DNA of 5,743 nucleotides from CAZDUZ01 sp964508755. Lineage in GTDB: Bacteria > Patescibacteriota > Dojkabacteria > SC72 > JAFGCJ01. The notes below the pieces were generated by a model that was given only the letters and a program-made list of their open reading frames with translations, was not told the origin of the DNA and searched no databases. The position numbers and the translations under genes are program-made. The stretch is from the NCBI GenBank assembly GCA_964508755.1, contig CAZDUZ010000056.1:1-5743 (forward strand), given 5' to 3'. Below are positions 1-5,680 of the stretch, piece by piece (the first letter of the stretch is position 1; each line of letters begins with the position of its first letter).

Positions 1-225
1 CTTAAATGCCTCAATGTTCGTAGCGGTGATACCTGAATCGTCACTTACTGCACTTCTAATAAGCGGTATTTCAAATGTCCCCAATTCATTAAAACGTTCA
101 TGAAGAGTAAAGACTTCATCTGACGTAAAAGGATCTTGTTCTGGCACTAATTCCTTGACTTCTGGATGACGAGGGGAATAAGCACTAAAACGTTCTACTG
201 GCACTTCCGTACTTTGACGTCGCAT
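1..225 (-). CDS. Hypothetical protein, N-terminal part only (runs off left edge)
   Basis: The frame is open from an ATG at 225 to the window edge, giving 75 codons with no stop. The protein starts MRRQSTEVPVERF and is soluble, charged and Pro/Glu-rich, with no signal peptide or membrane helix in the visible part. I do not recognise the family. A GTG at 243 would add six residues (VAVILG) directly after a TAA stop. I prefer the ATG because a TTGACA/AGTAAT promoter-like pair ends 7 bases before it, which fits a leaderless start; no Shine-Dalgarno is present for either start. The gene is divergent from the plus-strand polysaccharide-like block, so a functional link is not implied. Codon use looks normal and the frame reads like real protein, but without the C-terminal part no function can be given. 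Confidence 0.6.
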   Translation of the reverse strand, partial: MRRQSTEVPVERFSAYSPRHPEVKELVPEQDPFTSDEVFTLHERFNELGTFEIPLIRSAVSDDSGITATNIEAFK

Positions 226-232
226 CCCAAGA

Positions 233-260
233 ATTACTGCCACTTAAATGAAGGTGTCAA
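233..260 (-). promoter_or_regulatory. Candidate promoter of the partial left-edge gene, leaderless type
   Basis: On the minus strand a perfect TTGACA (-35, bases 255-260) is followed after 16 bases by AGTAAT (-10, bases 233-238; 4 of 6 match to TATAAT). Seven bases then separate it from the ATG at 225, so transcription would begin at or next to the start codon. The -10 match is modest, so this is a sequence-based guess. Confidence 0.4.
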
Positions 261-290
261 CTTAATGGGGCATGAGAATAGTACAACATA

Positions 291-319
291 ATTATATCGT
301 AAATAGTGTGATCTGATAA
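291..319 (-). promoter_or_regulatory. Second candidate minus-strand promoter
   Basis: TTATCA (-35, 314-319) and a perfect TATAAT (-10, 291-296) are separated by 17 bases on the minus strand. This would give the left-edge gene a leader of about 60 bases. It is an alternative to, or a second promoter beside, the TTGACA site at 233-260. The rest of the divergent region (320-469) is AT-rich, and I see no convincing plus-strand -35/-10 pair there. Confidence 0.35.
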
Positions 320-469
320 TGAAAGGAAAATTAAACATTGCAAAAAATACACAACCTACTGCAAACCCTTCTACTTACTGCTTGTGTAATTGTCTCTGAT
401 ATATGAAAAGTACTACAGATGTGGTATATTTCACGATGGCATAATTGATAAACTATTAGGTTATTGTAC

Positions 470-610
470 ATGTGGGAAAACATTTTTGAACAGGGTTTCA
501 TAGTTCCGATTCTAATTGGAGTGCTTATTTCGGTTATTTTCGTCAATATTTTTGCTCTTATTGTAAAACTTATATTACGTATATACATGAAAACCCATGA
601 GATTTCATAA
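470..610 (+). CDS. Small single-pass membrane protein (46 aa)
   Basis: A short open frame runs from the ATG at 470 to a TAA at 608-610 and begins MWENIFEQGFIVPIL. Residues about 10-33 form one strongly hydrophobic helix rich in Ile, Val, Leu and Phe. A short basic tail (KLILRIYMKTHEIS) follows, so the C-terminus is probably cytoplasmic. Its last 14 bases overlap the start of the sortase-like gene at 597, a layout typical of translational coupling. It would be the first gene of the plus-strand block, upstream of a membrane polysaccharide synthase, and could be a small accessory subunit. I recognise no family. Only an AGG about 9 bases before the ATG hints at a ribosome binding site. The clean helix and the overlap support a real gene, but its short length keeps this uncertain. 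Confidence 0.5.
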   Translation: MWENIFEQGFIVPILIGVLISVIFVNIFALIVKLILRIYMKTHEIS

Positions 611-1217
611 GGTAAAAAGCTTCATGATAAAGTTAGTTTTCGGATTATGTACATTTGCATTCACTGTATTTGTATTTGCAAATGCATATGAAGAAGTCGC
701 AAATGTAGATCTACCTTTGGGTTTTTCGCTCCGCCGGTATGAAGCTCAGAAACCTGTCCAAAAAATAATCGACGAGTTTTCCATTAAAATTGATACGCGT
801 TCCCTTAATGACAATGCTCGTCTTGGAGAACTTGATGTTCTCGTTATTCCTGAACTCAATATCCGTTTACCACTCGAAGAGGCTCGTATCATTAATGGGG
901 AGTACTACCAGAAAGTGAATTTCGGACAATATGTTGGACTCAATTCTGATGATTTTGGTAATACTGTCGATTATTTAGTGTATGTCGATCAGTCGTGGAG
1001 GACAATTCCACTGACAGAAGAAATTGAAGATGGAATGTCCATCCTCGTATATACGAAAAAAGGATTCCAGGCTGATTTTGTAGTCGACAGTAGATCAATT
1101 CTTTCAATGGATCAATCTTTCATTGTAAGTAAATCCGACAGAAGACAGCTTATTCTTATAGTCGAAAACCCAGAAATCAACCGTTACTACGGATATTCAT
1201 TAATTTCTAGTCGATAA
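597..1217 (+). CDS. Membrane-anchored sortase-fold protein lacking catalytic residues
   Basis: The 206-residue protein has a short basic N-terminus and one membrane helix (about residues 11-29) that could be an anchor or signal peptide, followed by an extracytoplasmic domain. Residues about 78-205 follow the sortase strand order: LDVLVIPELNIRLPL (where sortases have an I-P-x-L/I-x-L-P strand), GNTVDYLVYVDQ (normally the stretch ending in the catalytic GH), EDGMSILVY (normally GD-x-I), FVVDSRSILSMDQS, and QLILIVENPEINRYYGYSLI (normally TLxTC...R). At the Cys position there is Glu190, and no His occupies the GH position, so I infer an inactive sortase-like domain. The protein has one Cys, at 18, inside the membrane helix. 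The start is the first ATG after an in-frame TGA; it overlaps the 46-aa gene and lies 3 bases before the glycosyltransferase gene. A non-enzymatic scaffold role is inference. The fold assignment is by eye. Confidence 0.65.
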   Translation: MRFHKVKSFMIKLVFGLCTFAFTVFVFANAYEEVANVDLPLGFSLRRYEAQKPVQKIIDEFSIKIDTRSLNDNARLGELDVLVIPELNIRLPLEEARIINGEYYQKVNFGQYVGLNSDDFGNTVDYLVYVDQSWRTIPLTEEIEDGMSILVYTKKGFQADFVVDSRSILSMDQSFIVSKSDRRQLILIVENPEINRYYGYSLISSR

Positions 1218-1220
1218 TGT

Positions 1221-2354
1221 ATGTTTACAAACCCTTTTTTCACCATTGTTACTGCAATTATCGGAGTACTGGTGTTGCTTGCACTCTTCAAAAATTACAC
1301 ATTTCTTATTGTTGCTCCATTCTATGAGGTCCAGGAGATGCTTCGGTTTATTAGGGTAACCAAGAAACTTCAGAAAGAGCAGAAACGTAAGAACGTATAC
1401 TTTTCTCCAAAAGTATCAGTAATCATTCCTGCATGGAATGAAGAAGTTGGAATCGTAAAAACAATCTCTTCCGTTGTCGAAAATAGGTATCGAAATCTTG
1501 AAGTAATTGTTGTTGATGACGGATCAACTGACAATACACGAAAGGTTGTAAAGAAATATTTACGAGAAAATAAGGTTAAAATTGTAAAGTATATACACCA
1601 GAAAAATGGTGGAAAAGGTGTCGCACTAAATACTGGCATATCATATGTTACTGGTGATATCGTTCTTACAGTAGATGCAGANNNNNNNNNNNNNNNNNNN
1701 NNNNNNNNNNNNNNNNNNNNNNNNNNNNNNNNNNNNNNNNNNNNNNNNNNNNNNNNNNNNNNNNNNNNNNNNNNNNNNNNNTTTGATAAAATCGGTTTAT
1801 TTGATACTCAAAACAAAACAGAAGATATCGAGATGTCTATGAGGGTTAGGTATTATGGATATAAATGCACGTATGCTGAAGATGTCGTGTGTTACACCGA
1901 AGGTGCATCAACGGTTACCGGACTGCTTGCCCAGAGAGTCAGGTGGAAAAAAGGGAGACTAGATACCTTTATTAAATACAAATCGCTTTTCTTTTCTGTA
2001 GAGGATGAACATAATTTCTTTTTGTCTTTTTTTGTTCTTCCGCTTTCCGTTATTTCCGAAATACAGATGTTGATTGAACCCATCGCTCTGACGATCCTTA
2101 TGGTCTATAGCTTGGTTACTATGGAATCGGTATCGTTTGCTCTTGGTCTGATATTTATTTTTTTGATATATGTCGTTACGGCAATATTTAGTAATAAACG
2201 AATCCGTCTAGATTTACTAGCGTTATTTCCATTTACCTGGCCTCTCTTCTATTTCCTTGAATGGGTTGAATTTGCCTCACTGATTAAAAGTGTTCGAATG
2301 CTTGTTAAAAAAGAGGATGTGGTATGGCAAACATGGAAGAGGCAAGGAATATAA
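1221..2354 (+). CDS. Family 2 membrane glycosyltransferase, processive polysaccharide-synthase type (contains assembly gap)
   Basis: This looks like a BcsA/PgaC/HasA-type synthase that uses a nucleotide sugar to polymerise a glycan and pass it across the membrane. An N-terminal membrane helix (residues 6-32) precedes the GT-A domain. VSVIIPAWNEE (65-75), VVDDGSTDN (97-105), NGGKGVALNTG (129-139) and the DxD strand DIVLTVDA (146-153) are present. After the gap come TED (200-202, catalytic base) and QRVRW (238-242, acceptor/product site). Three to four hydrophobic segments follow (about 265-298, 303-322, 329-350). The C-terminal VVWQTWKRQG resembles the conserved end of PgaC/IcaA-like proteins. 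One hundred Ns (1682-1781) replace residues 154-187. Comparison with family members suggests the true insert is nearer 75-80 residues, so the real protein is probably about 420 aa. The frame across the gap is intact only as assembled. The product (PNAG, hyaluronan-like, cellulose-like) cannot be told. The gene lies 3 bases after the sortase-like gene. Confidence 0.88.
   Translation: MFTNPFFTIVTAIIGVLVLLALFKNYTFLIVAPFYEVQEMLRFIRVTKKLQKEQKRKNVYFSPKVSVIIPAWNEEVGIVKTISSVVENRYRNLEVIVVDDGSTDNTRKVVKKYLRENKVKIVKYIHQKNGGKGVALNTGISYVTGDIVLTVDAXXXXXXXXXXXXXXXXXXXXXXXXXXXXXXXXXXFDKIGLFDTQNKTEDIEMSMRVRYYGYKCTYAEDVVCYTEGASTVTGLLAQRVRWKKGRLDTFIKYKSLFFSVEDEHNFFLSFFVLPLSVISEIQMLIEPIALTILMVYSLVTMESVSFALGLIFIFLIYVVTAIFSNKRIRLDLLALFPFTWPLFYFLEWVEFASLIKSVRMLVKKEDVVWQTWKRQGI
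1682..1781. other. Assembly gap of exactly 100 Ns
   Basis: One hundred consecutive Ns form a standard scaffolding placeholder of unknown true length. They sit inside the glycosyltransferase gene and split the DxD metal-binding motif: the last codon before the gap is GAN, encoding Asp or Glu, directly after Asp-Ala. The missing part should hold the rest of the GT-A core between DxD and TED. Confidence 0.98.
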
Positions 2355-2398
2355 ACGCTCACGCGATATTTACCAGTTTACTTTAGCTGCTCATCACT

Positions 2399-3583
2399 AT
2401 GAAAAGAAAGGAAATATTTATTTCTAATGCTATTTTGTTTGTCGCAGGACTTTTCTTTGCGGTAATAACGTTTAATATTTTCAGCAATGTTGACTTTGGT
2501 TCATTTGTTAAAGACGAAGTAATCAAAAACGTAAAAAAAGAGGAAGCTCCGAAACTCACAACCTATACCTGCTCAAAACAAAAGCCTCTTGAAATTAAAA
2601 CGTATGATGAACAACATCTAGTAAAGCTAGAGCAGTATCAAGAATATTGCGGATCCTTTGCCACTGACACGTGGATGATCTTCACCTCATTCCCCTATGA
2701 CACATCATCGGCTCAAGAACTTGTCACAGAACTTTCTACTCAATTAACTCAATTTCATGAAAATAAAGTAACACCGATTGTTATTGCAGAACCTTATATC
2801 GGAGAAGTAGAAATGCAGTATCGAGATTTCATGAATGGAATGTATGATCAGGCGCTTGATACTTATTTCAGGCTTTTTAAAGAAGCAGGAATGACAGATG
2901 AAATGATGGGTATCTGGGTACCATTTCCTGAGTCCAACACACCCAACTGGGCCAATAAAGATACACAACCCGGTGATTTTGCATTTGTTGTAAATAAGTA
3001 TCTCTCTGTGTATAAAAAGTATTTTCCTGCTGCTAAAGCAAGCATTTTACTCAATGCTGTCACCTATGCACCTGACGATATTGATTGGGAAAATGGTAAC
3101 TATGAAAGTCTTAATCCCTATATAGGTGAATTAAATACAAAGCTGGTGGACAGCTTTGGTATTCAAGGATTCCCGTGGAAATCAAATGCCTTGCAGCGTA
3201 CTCGTGAGATATTTGATCCCATGGAGTTCCTGCAACCAGATATTGCAATTGCTGCCGCGCAAACCCTGAAAACGAGAGATATTTGGTTTAATACCGGCAC
3301 TTTTTCTGCTAAATACACCAATGATCCCGAAAAAGAGGTTAGAGTATCTGTAGTACAGAGAAAAAGTATTTTAGAAGGAATCATACAAGTTGCTCAATAT
3401 GTGGAAGAGTATCAATTGAATAACTATCGAGTACGAATAAATCTCTTTAGTCAGGATAAAAGTCAGTACAACGAAGCAACAGACTGGTCGTATTTTCAGG
3501 ATGAAGAGTCGAAGGAAATACTAAGAGAGTTTCTTTGGAATGCAGAGCAAGCAGAAATACCTGTTTCAATTTTTGATCGGTAA
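2399..3583 (+). CDS. Membrane-anchored GH26-like TIM-barrel protein, extracytoplasmic
   Basis: The 394-residue protein has a KRKE basic start and one membrane helix (about residues 7-29), then a linker and a large outer domain, so it is probably anchored outside the cytoplasm. The domain reads like an alpha/beta barrel of the GH26 (mannanase) type. TPIVIAEPYIG (125-135) precedes a GMYDQALDTYFRLFKEAG helix (147-164). The strand MMGIWVPFPESNTPNW (169-184) matches the GH26 pattern RPFHEMNGxW and puts Glu178 at the acid/base place. DFAFVVNKYLSVYKKYFP (193-210) is the usual following helix, and GIQGFPW (254-260) the next strand. The expected nucleophile strand, RDIWFNTGTF (293-302), has no acidic residue at the Glu site, so activity is doubtful. 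The only two cysteines, 58 and 84, may form a disulfide. The gene follows the synthase by 44 bases with no evident promoter, so it is likely co-transcribed and may trim or bind the polymer. Family assignment is by eye and moderate. Confidence 0.7.
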   Translation: MKRKEIFISNAILFVAGLFFAVITFNIFSNVDFGSFVKDEVIKNVKKEEAPKLTTYTCSKQKPLEIKTYDEQHLVKLEQYQEYCGSFATDTWMIFTSFPYDTSSAQELVTELSTQLTQFHENKVTPIVIAEPYIGEVEMQYRDFMNGMYDQALDTYFRLFKEAGMTDEMMGIWVPFPESNTPNWANKDTQPGDFAFVVNKYLSVYKKYFPAAKASILLNAVTYAPDDIDWENGNYESLNPYIGELNTKLVDSFGIQGFPWKSNALQRTREIFDPMEFLQPDIAIAAAQTLKTRDIWFNTGTFSAKYTNDPEKEVRVSVVQRKSILEGIIQVAQYVEEYQLNNYRVRINLFSQDKSQYNEATDWSYFQDEESKEILREFLWNAEQAEIPVSIFDR

Positions 3584-3584
3584 A

Positions 3585-3618
3585 ATTGGCCTCAAAAAAA
3601 ATTATAAAAAGAGGCAAT
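3585..3618. terminator. Weak hairpin between convergent genes, possible bidirectional terminator
   Basis: Just after the plus-strand stop, GCCTC (3589-3593) pairs with GAGGC (3611-3615), and flanking ATTG/CAAT extends the stem with one bulged G. The 17-base loop is almost all A and T. It lies beyond the stops of both convergent genes. No long U tract follows in either direction (only TTTTA on the minus strand), so terminator activity is uncertain. Confidence 0.3.
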
Positions 3619-3638
3619 ATACGGCATGGGGAGGTTTG

Positions 3639-4787
3639 TCACGGTAGAAGAGGAGAAGAATATGCTCTTTGTATGAGGTGATCACATTCCATTGCTGATA
3701 CAGGAAAAAGTTGCGCGATTACTAATCCTTCGAGCAAAGGCCCGAATTGATGTGCAATCGGCAGGTATTTTTCATCTACATCCTGGTCTCCAAAAATTCG
3801 CAACCCATTAAATAACTGGGATACTCTTAATGGCGATATTATTCTTACGAGATCAGGAAATCCTTTGCTTATATACATTCGATTTAGATCATCAACGAGT
3901 TGAGGATTAAGTCCGGCTGTTTGAACGGTTCTTTGTGCAATACCTTGAGCAAATCTCTCTGCCTTATGTGTCTGTGCAATCCTTCCATAGGTATGTACAA
4001 AAGCGACTGGATAATGAAGGGGAAAAAGAGAGTTCCCGCTTATATGAATGGGTTCCTGAACCCCATCTGGTGTTAATGAAGTATCAAATGCATGTCCATA
4101 TTCGTGACCCACGACATCATATACAAATGTAGTATATGAGTCACCATCGGGTTCAATTCCAAGTACGTGGGTAAGTTCAAACAATGCAATAACAACTTCT
4201 TGTAATGAAATATTGATGCCTGACCCCTCTCGTGTGTGGATATATTTTGAAGGTCTATTACTACTGAGTGATAGAGGAAGACCAGCCATCTTCGTTTTAA
4301 TCTCAGCTTGTGTTCTATTATCCAAGGGGAACGATGACATCAATGAAAGAACGGTTTGTTTTGCCTGTGCAACAACTGTCGGAAAATCTGACTCGTGTCT
4401 TTCATAAAAGATACGAGCAGCCGTAACCAGTTCCTGATCTTTCCATAATCGTGGATAAGGTAGACCAGCGATTCTAAATTGACCGCTTTTTACCAGCTGA
4501 ATAATATCGGCGACATCTACAACCTCATTTGTTAGTGCAAGAAGTAAATCACTATCTGGTTCAAAATAAAGTAACTCTTGGACATTAGCATAAGGGTGTT
4601 TGGGAAGAATCCCAAGAAGTTGAATTTTATCAATATCCATTGTGCGATATTCAACTTTCCGAAAACCTTCTGCAACGTACCCTTCATCATCATAGATTTC
4701 TCCCGCAAGAGAGACGTTATAAGCGGTAGCCTTTGTTTCAATTATTGGTAAACTGATCTTGGTATGTTCGAGGAACACGGATTTCAT
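3639..4787 (-). CDS. Putative zinc metallopeptidase with HEYGH motif, cytosolic
   Basis: The 382-residue protein has no signal peptide or membrane helix. The central feature is VYDVVGHEYGHAFDTS (222-237), which contains a textbook HExxH zinc motif: His228 and His232 as ligands and Glu229 as the catalytic base. A likely third ligand is Glu277 in HKAERFAQGIAQ (274-285), 45 residues later, an arrangement known from gluzincins such as MtfA-like peptidases, where an HExxH is followed by an E-x-F/A helix. The N-terminal 220 residues match no family I know and may be a substrate-binding or regulatory domain. The C-terminus is also unassigned. The ATG at 4787 is supported by a TATAAT 8 bases upstream, implying a leaderless transcript; no Shine-Dalgarno is seen. 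The stop is TGA. The gene is downstream of the SUFU gene on the same strand, with a 91-base gap and its own promoter. Substrate and physiological role are unknown. Confidence 0.75.
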   Translation of the reverse strand: MKSVFLEHTKISLPIIETKATAYNVSLAGEIYDDEGYVAEGFRKVEYRTMDIDKIQLLGILPKHPYANVQELLYFEPDSDLLLALTNEVVDVADIIQLVKSGQFRIAGLPYPRLWKDQELVTAARIFYERHESDFPTVVAQAKQTVLSLMSSFPLDNRTQAEIKTKMAGLPLSLSSNRPSKYIHTREGSGINISLQEVVIALFELTHVLGIEPDGDSYTTFVYDVVGHEYGHAFDTSLTPDGVQEPIHISGNSLFPLHYPVAFVHTYGRIAQTHKAERFAQGIAQRTVQTAGLNPQLVDDLNRMYISKGFPDLVRIISPLRVSQLFNGLRIFGDQDVDEKYLPIAHQFGPLLEGLVIAQLFPVSAMECDHLIQRAYSSPLLP

Positions 4788-4795
4788 AACCGATA

Positions 4796-4801
4796 ATTAT
4801 A
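4796..4801 (-). promoter_or_regulatory. Perfect TATAAT -10 box of the metallopeptidase gene
   Basis: TATAAT on the minus strand ends 8 bases before the ATG at 4787, placing the transcription start at or within a base or two of the start codon. No good -35 is seen at 16-18 bases; the position is occupied by ATCCAC, part of a DnaA-box-like sequence. The AT-rich 4788-4878 interval holds nothing else recognisable. Confidence 0.5.
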
Positions 4802-4817
4802 CGCTATGTGTTGATTA

Positions 4818-4826
4818 TGTGGATAA
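4818..4826 (-). promoter_or_regulatory. Perfect DnaA-box consensus (TTATCCACA)
   Basis: The minus strand reads TTATCCACA, the consensus high-affinity DnaA box. It lies 16 bases upstream of the TATAAT of the metallopeptidase gene and so covers the -35 position. I found no second clear copy in the window and no dnaA, dnaN or other origin gene, so a replication origin is not supported. It could be a regulatory DnaA site or chance; in AT-rich DNA one chance match is not very rare. Confidence 0.35.
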
Positions 4827-4878
4827 CTTCTTCCTCTCATTGTTTTTTTGTTCAATCGTATTACTCTGTTAGGTTGGT

Positions 4879-5628
4879 TTAGTCCTTACCATATATATAT
4901 GACTGACGATAAATATCCACTGCAAGGCTATCTTTGGGAAATTCATGTTCAGGAACGAGCTTAAGAAAAGATGATCCGCCATCATTCTTTTCAACAATAT
5001 ACGCAAGTTCTTTTTCATACAGGGGAACCACTTGTAAGAATGTAATCCGTTCGTTGCCTACTTTTGGTAAAAAGAAAGGCATGGAGAACTTCCCTTTTGG
5101 TGGTGGGGGAAGAGGGATAAATAATCTGCTTGCGTCTACCAGAAGCGCACCGGTAAAAGTAGTATTTGCAGCGTAAGGGGTGTCGCCATTAGAGATGGTT
5201 GAACCTGCCCATACAGGAAACACATTATTGAATACTGCTGAGGCTATGTGATTAATCAGACCGAGTGGCCAATAGTTTTCTGCTTTTTTCCAATCACCTT
5301 TGCTATCTTCCGAATCCGGTAACTTCCAATCAGGAGGTAACACAATACACAATTCAATGTGATTATATTTTTCCATTCCTGGTGGCATAGTCATTGGATG
5401 ATCACTTAATCCACAAGTCATGACAATGTAATAGGGGAAATTTTCGTGAGGATGAAGGAAGTAGTACTCTAGTGAATTACTAAAATCAGGAGATGGAGCT
5501 TTAAATAAGTCATGGCGATTTTCCCACGTTTGCATCAGATTTTCTCGTACTGACTGTGAATAGGCATTTGGGGCTAGGGGCTGGATATCATTCGAATTAT
5601 TCTTATTTAATAGGTTAAACATTTTCAT
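4879..5628 (-). CDS. Suppressor-of-fused (SUFU) domain protein
   Basis: The 249-residue protein (from the ATG at 5628) shows the SUFU domain along its length. FPYYIVMTCGLSDHPM (64-79) is the typical T-x-G-x-S-D strand and loop. HIELCIVLPPDWKL (90-103) is the E-L-x-x-x-L-P-x-x-W strand. YWPLGLINHIASAVF (119-133), a GSTISNGD turn (142-149; usually GHTI-x-NG), TTFTGALLV (156-164) and ERITFLQVVPLYEKELAYI (193-211) complete the pattern. Bacterial SUFU proteins are typically cytosolic, and comparative genomics proposes many as immunity proteins of polymorphic toxin systems; no toxin partner is proven here. A longer version from a GTG at 5706 would add 26 residues, but that extension lies across promoter-like and palindromic sequence and has no SUFU features. 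A second ATG at 5622 is also possible. It is followed after 91 bases by the HExxH peptidase gene. Confidence 0.85.
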   Translation of the reverse strand: MKMFNLLNKNNSNDIQPLAPNAYSQSVRENLMQTWENRHDLFKAPSPDFSNSLEYYFLHPHENFPYYIVMTCGLSDHPMTMPPGMEKYNHIELCIVLPPDWKLPDSEDSKGDWKKAENYWPLGLINHIASAVFNNVFPVWAGSTISNGDTPYAANTTFTGALLVDASRLFIPLPPPPKGKFSMPFFLPKVGNERITFLQVVPLYEKELAYIVEKNDGGSSFLKLVPEHEFPKDSLAVDIYRQSYIYGKD

Positions 5629-5649
5629 GTTTGTTAATTTATGTTCAGT

Positions 5650-5680
5650 ACCAAGTATAGTACAACTAATATGTCTTGGT
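5650..5680. repeat. Inverted repeat ACCAAG-N19-CTTGGT overlapping the SUFU promoter region
   Basis: Perfect 6-base arms (5650-5655 and 5675-5680) are separated by 19 bases and enclose most of the candidate -10 box. A separate 10-base palindrome, ATTCATGAAT, lies at 5685-5694. Such spacing could suit a dimeric repressor binding two half-sites, but short arms of this kind also arise by chance. Confidence 0.25.
5654..5659 (-). promoter_or_regulatory. Candidate -10 box of the SUFU gene
   Basis: TATACT on the minus strand (5 of 6 match to TATAAT) lies 25 bases before the ATG at 5628 and would give a short A-rich leader. No recognisable -35 sits 16-18 bases upstream. It supports the shorter gene start but is weak alone. 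Confidence 0.3.

Noticed and set aside
331..588. 85-codon minus-strand open frame opposite the small membrane protein
   Set aside because: Its translation is Cys-, His- and Ile-rich without domain character, and it lies antisense to the 46-aa hydrophobic frame, which fits the operon better.
1217..1219. ATG overlapping the stop of the sortase-like gene (TAATG) as the glycosyltransferase start
   Set aside because: It is out of frame with the glycosyltransferase; the ATG at 1221 is the in-frame start.
3639..3641. TGA as a recoded glycine codon (as in Gracilibacteria/Absconditabacteria) at the end of the peptidase gene
   Set aside because: Reading through would continue into the hairpin and the 3' end of the convergent gene with low-complexity sequence; the other complete genes end in TAA and show no internal TGA.
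4800..4878. Chromosomal replication origin suggested by the DnaA box
   Set aside because: Only one clear box was found, and there is no dnaA/dnaN or box cluster nearby.
4890..4901. CATATATATATG palindrome as a regulatory site
   Set aside because: It lies inside the C-terminal coding sequence of the SUFU gene (SYIYG codons) and is explained by simple TA repetition.
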